Source: Podospora pseudocomata
Taxonomy: Eukaryota; Ascomycota; Sordariomycetes; Sordariales; Podosporaceae
Assembly (NCBI RefSeq): GCF_035222375.1
Contig: NC_085887.1
Location: 3,137,501-3,201,500 of the forward strand
DNA: 64,000 nt
Reading direction: 5' to 3'
Shown here one piece after another: positions 26,301 through 35,806 of the stretch (position 1 is the stretch's first letter; every line of letters starts with the position of its first letter). The notes beneath the pieces were generated by a model. It saw only the letters and a program-made list of their open reading frames with translations. It was not told the DNA's origin and did no database searches. The translations under genes were made by a program, and so were the position numbers.

Positions 26301-26712
26301 TGGTTGGTGATACTCCTTGTTGTGTTTCGTCCACTCGGTCATATCTCTCCTTGAACTTTAACGCTTTGTTTCCCAGGTTCTGAGAAAGCGGATCAGGGGT
26401 GGCAGATGGCTGGAACCCTCTGCTGCTCCCCAGATCCCCCGTCATTTGTTGTTGTAGTTTTGCAATCAGCGACACAGTGCCACGCAAGATTGTACCACCA
26501 TTACTATCGTCAGCTTCACTGGAATCAGCAACACCACTCCTGGTCACAGCAGTCTCTTCAGCAGTAGCGACACCCGTGATATCTGGTGGGATTGTCGTCG
26601 TAGTCGTTGTGGGAGGATTCGACCTTGTCCTCTTCAGCTCAGCCGCCTTCTTGGATCGTCGTGAGGCAGATTTTACCTTGGCTTGTCGTGGTTTGTGACC
26701 TCTCCTTCGCAT
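20397..26712 (-). CDS. Hybrid histidine kinase: GAF-like, two PAS, HisKA, HATPase, degenerate and intact receivers
   Basis: Exons 26712-20734 and 20675-20397 give 2085 aa; the 58-nt intron has donor GTATGT, a CTAAC branch and acceptor AACAG. It is a sensor kinase that would feed a His-Asp phosphorelay through an HPt protein. A long disordered N-terminus (1-320) precedes a GAF-like region split by a large insertion (about 325-400 and 720-830). PAS domains lie near 1065-1180 and 1195-1390; both have Trp-Val-Asn or Phe-Ala-Asn and His-Pro-Asp-Asp motifs. The H box is Ser-His-Glu-Ile-Arg-Thr-Pro with phospho-His 1414. The N box (Asn-Ala-Ile-Lys-Phe), G1 (Asp-Thr-Gly-Arg-Gly) and G2 (Gly-Ser-Gly-Leu-Gly-Leu) are intact. 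A second receiver-like block (about 1765-1900) lacks an acceptor Asp. The terminal receiver (about 1940-2080) has Glu-Asp, Asp1995 and a Lys-Pro. No transmembrane segment is evident, so it is probably cytosolic. I do not assign a fungal HK group. Confidence 0.93.
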
Positions 26713-29307
26713 TCCCTCATTCAGGCTGATGATGCGGTTGCCTCCTGGGAGCTAAAAAATCCCAGCAGTGACGTCGATGGTAGTATAGGCGGCCGCGCAG
26801 GTTCGGGTCGGCAGTCGTGCATGCATCCGCTGTGGGAGCCCTCGACGAGATAAAAGAGCAACCTTCCTTTCTCCTCCCCTAGCACATCAAAAACATGAGA
26901 CGAAAATGGGCCACAAGTGAAGTCAAAGCAATGGCTGGGCTGCGTGTGATGATGGATGGGTCTGAGCAGAGGCTGAAACGGGCGGCGGTTGTCCTGGTCT
27001 GGTCTGTCTGGGGAATTAGACTGGCAAAAACCTTGGAAGGGGGGATCGTGGTGTCGGGTGCGAGAGAGAGAGAGAGAGAGTGTGTGTGTGTGTGTGTGTT
27101 GTGTGTGTGATGACTGAGTTTGGTTTGGTTTGGTTTGGTGTGTGCGTGTGCGTAGAGGTGGGTGGAATTCGAAATTGGGAATCAGGAAGCGCGCGTCGCC
27201 CGGTGGGTGGGTTTAGAAGTTGGCAGCAAACACCCCAGTGGCCCGAAAGGGGACTATGACGTTATGCTGCTGGTCAAGGCGGCGGCGACATGCGAGACAA
27301 CGCGAACCCTTGCGAGACGCCCTGACTGCCGGGACTGACAGATTGATGACCTCTCCGATACAGATTACACTACGTATCTTACCGATAACTACACTTGCCC
27401 TTTGGATACGAACTGAGTGCCTCTGGCTTTTCTCTCAACAACTGATGCCTTTTCACAAGATATGGAGGCAGTGAGTGGGAGCATTGGGTCGGGTTGCACA
27501 TCACATTTATTAAAGCTGGCCGGTGGGTAACAGGGCCCTCGCAGGGAGGATGGCGCTTCGTGCCTTGCTTTCACTTGCTCGGTGCCACTGCCCCATGTCG
27601 CTTCCTCGGCCAGGTGTCCGCTGCCGCCGTGGTTATGTATATGGGGGTCCTCTCCCCCCCCCCCTCCCCCCAACCCCTCTCTCCCTCCCATCCGATGGAC
27701 GGGATGCCAGATTGACTCGATCAGGGTCCAATAATGCATTGACAAGACGTGGCTGAGGGGTCCTGTACAATGAGCTGGCCAGACTACTGGGACCAATCTG
27801 ACAAAGTGAGGCCATTTCGGCCTCCAGAGGCTGCAAGAAATACGCGCGCTCGGGGATACGATTGGACAGGTGTCGAGGTCGATAATGTCGCTTCCAGCGG
27901 AATTTGGCATTTCAGCTGGCATTTTCTGGGGAAACTAGGACGAACGCAGCAGCAAGCATAGCACAACAGCACAACAGCGCACAGCAAAGGGTACAGCACA
28001 CATTACTCCGTACACCACAGCAAACGGCACAAGTCACTCTTACAGGAAGGAAGGAAGGCTTCTGCAGATTGCAGTTCCGTCCCGTCGGCGACCATGGCTT
28101 GCTCCCCGATCCTACGCAGTACAAAGTACGCAGTTACGCACCCCACCTCGCATGCCCCCTCCCTCAATCCCACCGCCTCGAGTCGATATCCCGGAGCTTC
28201 CATATTGGGCCGACTCCCCGGCTCTCACAAGCTTTAAAAAGGTACAAAAGATCGACTGAACTATGCAAGGAATCATCGAACCAAATCGTGATCGCAATCG
28301 TCGATGGTGCTTGACAAGTGGCGGCACGGACGGTTATGACCGAGTGACCCAAAACCCAAAATCCCCCGGTCCCGTACCTTCTCCAAGATGGGAAAATTTC
28401 TTTTGGGCTGATTTGATCCCGCTGACGACCCATGGAAGATTTCCATATCGGATCCCCCAGTGGAACATTACGTCAACGGCGCCAGGGATAACCGATGAGA
28501 GGGCGGGGCAACCATGCGCTGCAAGGGCACGGCCGGCCTGATTCGTCGGTTTGGGTACAAGCCTCACACCGTGCTGAGACACGTCTTTCGCACAGTCCTG
28601 CAGTTGTGCCTGACCACATCCTCACTTTTTTATATTTCAGAAAACCTCGCTGCCTCGTTCGCAGGAAAATCGGCAGCCCGGCAGCCTCAGCGGGCGTTTT
28701 GATCCGGGAGATTTCTTGGCCATCTCCCGATCGATTGGAACCACCGATCTGATGACCGACGTCGGGGAATGCTTACATAGTGACGGGTGGTGGTGTGAGG
28801 TGGTGGTGGTGAAGAATTTTGCAATATATCAACACAGCCTCACGTGGACAGGACCATGATCCGACAATTCGTCATCATCATATCCATGCCGAACCATGGA
28901 GACCTGCGTCGACGACCTCTAATGAACCAGCATGTCTGGTACCGGTGAGGTTGTGATTAAAAAAGTCTCTCATTCAAAATAAAAACTAGGAAAATCCATC
29001 GGTCATTTTCCTGGCCGGTGGGGGCCAAGACCCGTTGGTGCTGCGCTGCACTATCTACCGGCCGGACTTGAGCCGGATAATTCTAACAGAGCCGGAGGTG
29101 TGGGTCGCCTTTCTGGCAGCGCCCGCAGCCGATAGGCCCCACTATTTTCGGAACCATATTTTACGTTTCCATTGGTCACGTCAGTTTCATGCTGCCCCAC
29201 TGAATCTGCGAGGCTGCTGCGGGTTCCTGAGCTTCTCAAGTAACCTTCGACAGCCTCGCCGTCCTATCTCCAACTGCTCAACATACAAATTTATCACGAA
29301 CCCCACG
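26713..29307. promoter_or_regulatory. 2.6-kb divergent intergenic region between histidine kinase and SSL1
   Basis: Both flanking genes start here and run outward, so this stretch must hold both promoters. I see no coding family. It carries GA/GT dinucleotide and TTTGG repeats near 27.1 kb and a C-rich run near 27.66 kb. It is much longer than the other divergent promoters in the window, and most of it probably belongs to the kinase gene. Confidence 0.5.
27061..27109. repeat. Compound GA/GT dinucleotide microsatellite
   Basis: A GA run passes directly into a GT run, followed a few bases later by four TTTGG units, in the leader or promoter side of the histidine kinase gene. Confidence 0.9.
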
Positions 29308-30890
29308 ATGGCCGACTCCGACGACGAATATGTCGGGGACCTCTCTGGTGACGATGCCGGAGTCGACAGCGTCTACGGTACACGATCGAAAGATGGCGGA
29401 AAAGGAAAAGGTGGCCAGAAGGGCAAGGGAACCCGCAAAGCAGCCTGGGAAGAAGTCCACCGAGCCTGGGACGAGGTTGCCATTGCCGAAGATGGCAGCA
29501 TCACAGTGGCCGAGTTGATCGAGGCCGAGAAACGCCGGCGGTTGATGCGGGATACCACACCGATCCAGCGTGGAATAATACGGCACATGGTGTTGGTGTT
29601 GGACATGAGCATCGCGATGGCAGAGAAGGACCTGCTTCCGAACCGCTTCGCCCTCACCTTCTCCTACGCTATGGAATTTGTGAACACATTCTTTCAGCAG
29701 AATCCAATCAGTCAGCTGGGGATCATCGGGATGCGCGATGGTATTGCCGTCAGGATCAGCGACATGAGTGGGAACCCAGTCGAGCACATTGAGAAGCTGA
29801 GGCAGTGGGCGCTTAAGGACCCTATTGGGAACCCAAGTCTTCAAAATGCCCTCGAAATGTGTCGAGGTCACTTATAGTAAACTGCCCCCCCCCCCTCACC
29901 TCTTTGTCTGGTTTATGACAACCACAGCTGACCATTCATTCCCTTCCTCACAGCCACACCCCCTCCCACGGCACCCGCGAAGTCCTCATCATCTACGGCG
30001 CCCTCCTCTCCTCGGACCCAGGCGACATCTCCGACACCATCACCTCCCTCATTGCCGACCGCATCCGCGTCTCCATCATCGGCCTCGCCGCCCAGGTAGC
30101 CATCTGCGCCGAGCTCTGCGCCCGCACAAACGACAACGACGACTCCCAATACCGCATCGCCCTCCACGAGCAGCACTTTCGCGAGCTCTTCCTCGCCGCC
30201 ACGACACCCCCCGTCACCCACGAGGCAGAGCAATCAAACGCCTCCCTCCTCATGATGGGCTTCCCCTCCCGCTCCCTCGCATCAAAAGATTTTGTCTCCC
30301 TCTGCGCCTGCCACAACAAACCAACAAGAGAAGGGTACACCTGCACGAGGTGTAGAATCAAAGTCTGCCGGTTACCCGCGTCTTGTCCCGTTTGCGGACT
30401 GACGCTGATATTGTCCATTCACCTGGCGAGATCGTATCACCACCTTTTTCCCCTCAAATCATGGGTGGCGGTTCCGTGGACAGAAGCAAAGAAGTCGGTG
30501 GCGTGTTTTTCCTGCCAGACGCCCTTCCCGCCTGTCCCGAAGGCTGCGCCGCCAAAGATCAAGTTGAAGGTGAAGGAGTCTTCCGGTGTTGGGGGGCAGA
30601 CAGCAGCCAATATCGCCAAGGCAAAAGGCAGAGGGGAGGTGCCTGCAAAGACGAATACTGTAACGGCACCGACGCCAGGGTTGTTGCCAGAGGCGATCAA
30701 GGCCGGGGTGAGCGAGAGCGGGAGGTATAAATGTCCAGTGTGTGAGGAGCATTTTTGCATTGATTGCGATATTTATGCCCACGAGACGATTCATAATTGT
30801 CCGGGGTGTTTGGCGAGGCTGGTGAAGAGTCAGCAGCAACAACAGGAGGAAGTAGTAGGGGCAGGGGAGGCGATGGAGGTGGATTCATGA
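29308..30890 (+). CDS. SSL1: TFIIH core subunit Ssl1 (p44 homologue)
   Basis: Exons 29308-29876 and 29954-30890 give 501 aa; the 77-nt intron has donor GTAAAC and acceptor CACAG and carries a C run. Ssl1 is a core TFIIH subunit for transcription initiation and nucleotide excision repair, where it stimulates the XPD/Rad3 helicase. After an acidic, Gly/Lys-rich N-terminus, a von Willebrand A fold spans about residues 90-275 and starts with His-Met-Val-Leu-Val-Leu-Asp-Met-Ser. From about 305 the protein is Cys-rich: Cys-Ala-Cys-His, Cys-Thr-Arg-Cys, Cys-Pro-Val-Cys, Cys-Phe-Ser-Cys, and a terminal Cys-Pro-Val-Cys...Cys-Ile-Asp-Cys...Cys-Pro-Gly-Cys finger, as in p44. It ends in an acidic Gln-rich tail. 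The ATG at 29308 is chosen because the acidic N-terminus begins there, although the frame stays open upstream. Confidence 0.93.
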
Positions 30891-31293
30891 TTATTAACAG
30901 GACATTGAACTGAGAGCGTCAAACGGGCATAAATGGTAATTAGCGATTTGTTTATATTGGTTTTTGAAACGGCGTATCTGGTGGTTATTGAAAACAGGAC
31001 AACAAAGCTATGGGGTCGGGTTAGCGAGTGAAGATGGGAGTTTGGAGACTCATGCAGGGATCAAAAGCAGAGATACTAATCATCATGAACTGAAGTGAGA
31101 ATGATGGGTATCTGATGCTCATGTGGTCATCAACAGGGTGATATATAACTCGCAGATATGTAACTTCCTCAACCATCCAGCCGACCGTAACTCCAACGCC
31201 ATTCATCCATGCAAGGCGTTTTGCGCGCGTGCATATCAAGGCCAAAAATCAACCCTACCCAGAAAACGCCATTCTATAAGAGTCTGCCCCCGT
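30891..31293. other. Convergent 3' gap between SSL1 and VPS20
   Basis: About 400 bp of AT-richer sequence shared by the 3' ends of two convergent genes. I see no gene or distinct element in it. Confidence 0.6.
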
Positions 31294-31995
31294 TCAAGCA
31301 GCAACCGCCTCCCTCCTCTCAGCAACCGGTTTCTTGACCCCCTCCTGCCTCTGCTCTCCAGCAGGCAACTCCGTCCCCGGCACATCAGGCAACTCCCCCT
31401 CCACCACCACCCTACTAGGAGTCTCCTCCTTCTTCTTCTTTGGTTCTCCCAACTCCCTCTCCAACGCAGCCAACTCCTCCTCCACCTCCTCCTCATCCTG
31501 GACACTGATCCTGCCCCCCAACATCTCGCTCACCTCCCTCTGGTACTCGACCTCCTCCGCCGTCTCCCCCATCAGTTTTTCCACCTTGTCGATCCCGCCC
31601 ATCTCGGCGTGGATTTCTTTGAGGACTTTTGTCCCCTGCTGCAACCCAAAGACGACGTCTTTTTGGATGAGTGCGAATTCTACAGAAGATACCAATTTTT
31701 CTAGCTGCTCGAGTTGCTGGTCGGTTTTGGCGAGGAGGGATTCTTGGTATTTCTTTCGGCGGAGGGCGAGGAGGGCGCGGGGACGGTTGTTTTGGGCGAG
31801 GAGGGCGCGGGCGATTTCGGTTTCCCGGGAGGTGAGAAGGGTTATGCGGCGTTGGTATTGGTGGAGGCGATCGCGTTGGAGTTTGAGGTCGTAGATTGCT
31901 CTGCGGGGGAGGGTTAGCGAGTAGATGCGGGAGCGGGAGGGGGTGGAGGGGACGTACTGGTCTTGGGCTGTTATCTTGCTCGAGTTGCCGCCCAT
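31294..31995 (-). CDS. VPS20: ESCRT-III subunit Vps20 (CHMP6)
   Basis: Exons 31995-31958 and 31900-31294 give 214 aa, close to yeast Vps20. Vps20 nucleates Snf7 polymerisation on endosomal membranes downstream of ESCRT-II. The N-terminus Met-Gly-Gly-Asn-Ser-Ser-Lys is a good N-myristoylation signal. After the intron comes the basic Snf7 helix (Asp-Leu-Lys-Leu-Gln-Arg-Asp then Gln-Arg-Arg-Ile), then the charged helical hairpin, and an acidic C-terminal half with Glu-rich helices and a Pro-rich tail. The 57-nt intron (31901-31957; donor GTACGT, CTAAC branch, CGCAG) is in frame and has no stop, so a retained form would add 19 residues inside the first helix. The intron is inferred because splicing restores the conserved Ala-Gln-Asp-Gln-Ala-Ile-Tyr-Asp-Leu-Lys continuity. 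Confidence 0.9.
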   Translation of the reverse strand: MGGNSSKITAQDQYVPSTPSRSRIYSLTLPRRAIYDLKLQRDRLHQYQRRITLLTSRETEIARALLAQNNRPRALLALRRKKYQESLLAKTDQQLEQLEKLVSSVEFALIQKDVVFGLQQGTKVLKEIHAEMGGIDKVEKLMGETAEEVEYQREVSEMLGGRISVQDEEEVEEELAALERELGEPKKKKEETPSRVVVEGELPDVPGTELPAGEQRQEGVKKPVAERREAVAA

Positions 31996-32667
31996 TGTGT
32001 CTACTATGGAGGTGTGTGAGGGGGTTAGAAGAGGCTATAGTGATGGCGGCAATTATAGGCGGAAAAGGGCTGCCCAGCAGCGATTGAAACTATCGAAGTG
32101 TGTTGTGCTCAAGAATCAAGAATGCGATACTAAACAACGAATGCGGTTGCTTGGTTGCGTGCGCTCTGGAGGTGAGACGTCACTGGCGATTGCTTATCAG
32201 CGGCGATCAAGTCTGGGGTACAGAGGAGTCGGCTCTTGGCAGCGAGATGGCAGCTCGTGGAGGTAGGGATTGAGGTGCTTGAGACTACACTAACGTCTTG
32301 TCGCTATGTGTCAAAACTAGAAAGCGAGTTCAACAGCTTGTTTACAATAAACTAATGCCAAACATAGACGCGATGAGGTAAAGCTCAAATGTACATGGTG
32401 ACTTTGCAGAGGAGGGAAGGCTTATCGATAACGTCGTCAACCCGTGTGGCTCAGGTGGGTCGCATGAGGGGCTACGTAATCTCGCTGGCCACCCCCCCAA
32501 GAGCTCACATGCGACAGCATTCCAAGGGGTCAACTCCCCTGATTCTGGCAATTACAAGAAATTTGGCAGAAATAACTTCCTTGTTCCTCGTCAAGTCTTA
32601 GCAAGAACCGAAGTTTTGAAGGACACTTCTCATCTCGAGATACACCCACTCGCTCACAACCGGAACC
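31996..32667. promoter_or_regulatory. Divergent promoter between VPS20 and CUE5
   Basis: This 672-bp region holds the promoters of two outward genes. I see no TATA box or repeat that stands out, and no further gene. Confidence 0.5.
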
Positions 32668-34207
32668 ATGTCTGCTCCAACCGACGCTGTAAGTGATACG
32701 CCGCATTCTCCCAGGGACGGGAGCTCAAAAACGTCCATATCCATGAAACACTTACCCCGGGTGGCTTCATGCCTCCTTCTTTTCTCGTCTCTCTAAAAGC
32801 TTCTTCTAACTATCTACCCGTTCAAGAACAAGGTCCCGCCACAACCGGAATCGCCCACCACCGCAAGACCCCTCGAGATGGACGACGACGATATTCAAGA
32901 GGCCGGCATCATCAACAACGACGACAACACCACCACCACCACCAGAAATGTCCCCACCACTTCAGCCTCAGCAACCTCCCCCGTCGGCGAGGTCCCTCCC
33001 CCGCAGCCACCCCGGCCCGCCGTGAACGAGACGCAGCAGAACCAGCAGATGCTCAAGGAGGCCTTCCCCACCATCGACATGGCCGTCATCAAGGCGGTCC
33101 TGACAGCCAGCCGAGGGCAGATCGAGCCGGCGTTCAATGCACTCCTCGAAATGACGGACCCTGACGCCGTTGCCCAGAACGAGCAACCCCCTCCCCAGCC
33201 CCCGAGGCCCGTCGCTGCCGCTCACGGACCTACCACCACGGCCCAGGAACAGCTCGAGGCAGATGAGAGATATGCCCGGCAGCTGGCGGAGCACTTTGAG
33301 AACGTCGGTGCCTACGAGGCCAGGACGGCGAACAGAGGGGGTGAGAGAGGTGGCCACCCCGGTCGGGGCGGGGGTCCGGTGCCCCGCGGAAGGCAGCAGA
33401 CTGGTCTGCGCCCAAGCCAGGATGAGCGGGAGCATAGTTTTCTTGATGACGATCTTCCCGTCATCAAGGAGCAGTTGAAGAAGGGGTTTTTGGAGACGCA
33501 GACCAAGGTCAACACGTGGTTTACGGACTTCAAGAAGAAGATTGATGAGCATTTTGATGAGCAGGAGGAGGAGCGCCGGCGGGCGGAGGGGAGTGCCGGC
33601 AGCAGCAGCAATCCGCTTGCCGGGGGGAGACCCACTAGGGATCAGAACCAGACGCGGAGGAGTGCGGATTATGATCGGTATGATGCTGATCCAGAGCTGT
33701 TGAGTGATGATTTTGCGGGGATGAAGTTTCACAGCGACGGCAGTAAGTTTATTCTACGGGATTAATCGTGGTCTTGCAATGAGGACACTGACGCATGCTA
33801 CAGCCCCTGTTCAGAACCAGAGACAGTTTGGCAGCAACGCCAATGTGTTCAGACCACCCCCGCCTTCCAAGTCGCCCCGGTCTCATGAGGGCAGGAAAGT
33901 GGCGTTTAGTGACAAGGTGGAGGACATTGACGCTTACAATGCCTCCCCCAAGGTGAAGGCCCAGGATGCGGCGGCGGCACCGGGTGGGAGCAAGCCGAGC
34001 AAGTGGCAGCCTCTCTCTGCTGTTGAGCCTAACCCGATTGCGGACAATGACCCCTTTAGTCTGGGGGATAGCGACGACGAGAGGGAGGTCAAGGACAAGA
34101 AGGAGATTAAGCTGGAGGATAGTGAAAGGCTGAGACAGGCGACGGCTGATGCCATGGCTGACAGTCTGGTGGATGATAAGACCAAGGCTGGGAGCGGGAG
34201 CAAATAG
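32668..34207 (+). CDS. CUE5: CUE-domain ubiquitin-binding protein, Cue5-like autophagy adaptor
   Basis: Exons 32668-32688, 32827-33742 and 33804-34207 give 446 aa. The first intron (138 nt, GTAAGT donor) follows only seven codons; its acceptor is taken as the AAG at 32824-32826, with another AAG six bases later. Cue5 links ubiquitinated aggregates to Atg8 in yeast (family knowledge). Visible features are a Glu-Ser-Pro-Thr-Thr-Ala-Arg motif, an acidic stretch, a CUE domain at about residues 77-120 with Phe-Pro-Thr-Ile-Asp and Ala-Leu-Leu-Glu-Met, and a conserved helical region (Leu-Pro-Val-Ile-Lys-Glu...Val-Asn-Thr-Trp-Phe). Near the C-terminus lies Lys-Trp-Gln-Pro-Leu, which fits a W-x-x-L Atg8-interaction motif. 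Linkers are Pro-rich. Confidence 0.85.
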
Positions 34208-35806
34208 GTGTACGTAGTAGGGATGATTAGGTAGTTTGGGGTTGGGAAGCTGGGAAGTTGGGAAGTTTAATTTTCATGTCATTCTAAGTCTTGGCTACAA
34301 CAGCTCATTGTGTCAACATTGTTCTCTGTACTGAATGAATGTATGGTATGGTAATTCAATACCTGCCAAAATGCTTCAACAAGCATTGCCCCTCGTTTTG
34401 ACATGCCCCTCACCTGCAGGTTTGCCCCCGCACTCGACTGGAGCTGTTTCCACGCGAGCTTTCCCTTGCCCATTTTTTGTTGCATCAGCCTTGCAACGAC
34501 AAACGGATGCAAGCACATGGCGAGATGGAAGCTTCTCATTGGTTCGTGCTGGAGGTTCGTTGAACATGAAGAGTTACCTTGGAGTGGTGACCACGCACGC
34601 GAGAGGATTTTTTTTTTTTCTTCAGAGAATCGGAGAGATCATATGACAAGAGATCTGGAAGACCAGTTTGGGAATGCCGTTGTCTCGGACATCTCGTATC
34701 AGACGGAACTCCAGGTTCATCTTCCGATGGCAGCTATGACAGCTCAGCTTTGCAGCTCTGTATCTTCTCTCTGAATATATGTATGTAGGTAGCTAGTTTA
34801 TCTATATGGTCTTATTAGTCAAAACAGTGTCATCAGGATCCCTGACTCGTGGGAGACAGTAGGAGAGGGTTTTGTGTACCTTATGCAACTGTCTGACGAC
34901 CCAAGCCAACACCAAGACATTTGCCCGGGACCCTGGGAATGGGAATGAGGGGAGAGGATAAGCCTTTGGTCTGGTACTCGTTAGTAGACGATATGGAGGA
35001 TTCCGCCTGTGGTTGTGGTTGTTGTTGTTGTTGTTGGACGATACCCGATCTGCCGGGGCGTGAAAGAGACGTGCTAGGCGGATCTTGGCACCCCGATTCC
35101 AGCGCCTCCGAAACCCCCTGTGACCGAGATCCGGCACGCCCACCCCCCCCCCCCCTAATAACCGATTGACGGCCCGCCCGTTCTTAACTACAACTACACT
35201 TTGTCTTTCTTCCTCCCACCTCAACCTGCTGTGGTACCTAGTAACTAGCAGCCGTAACCAGCAGCCAAAACCCGAACTTGGCAAAACTTTATCTTCGTCA
35301 CAGGGACCATAAACCGGTATTTTGGACTCGGCGAGACGAGACAGCAAAAAACTTGCAGAAAAGGGAAAGAGTCTTTATATCAGACTGGTCCATCCCACCA
35401 CAATTACAGGGAGCCCAGCCAGTCCGCCGCCCAACGTCTTTCTCAGCTGCTATTACTATCTAGGTAGGTTATCAAAAACGACACCACCACCCACACACGC
35501 CCCCGGCCCACCATCCACCCCTTGTCCACACCAACACCGGATCTTATTCCCCATATCGTTGCTTAGACGAGCAACAACTCCTCACTTTTGTTTTTTCTGA
35601 GACCACGTGCGGGTTGGGTTTTGTCTCTATAAGATAGTTTCCCCGGAGTGTTTATTTTTTGGGGCATTGCAAAAAAGACTGAGACGGGAAGTCTGTTGGG
35701 TTGGTTGGGGTCACACATACACACACCACACTCACCACCACCGTCCACCTTGATTTTCACAAAGGGGTTTTTCAAAAGCCTCAAGTCAGAAACAACGACG
35801 AACAGG
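34208..35806. promoter_or_regulatory. 1.6-kb upstream region of the NUC-2/PHO81 gene
   Basis: It lies between two co-directional genes. The first part is the CUE5 3' flank; the remainder is the NUC-2 promoter and leader. It holds a short GTT repeat near 35.02 kb, a 13-base C run near 35.14 kb and a CACGTG E-box near 35.6 kb. I see no other gene. Confidence 0.5.
35604..35609. promoter_or_regulatory. CACGTG E-box upstream of NUC-2/PHO81
   Basis: A perfect CACGTG palindrome about 200 bp before the ATG. NUC-1/Pho4 bHLH factors bind this core in phosphate-regulated fungal promoters. Other CACGTG copies occur in the window (for example near 3.96, 10.73 and 17.58 kb), so the site alone proves little. 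Confidence 0.35.
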
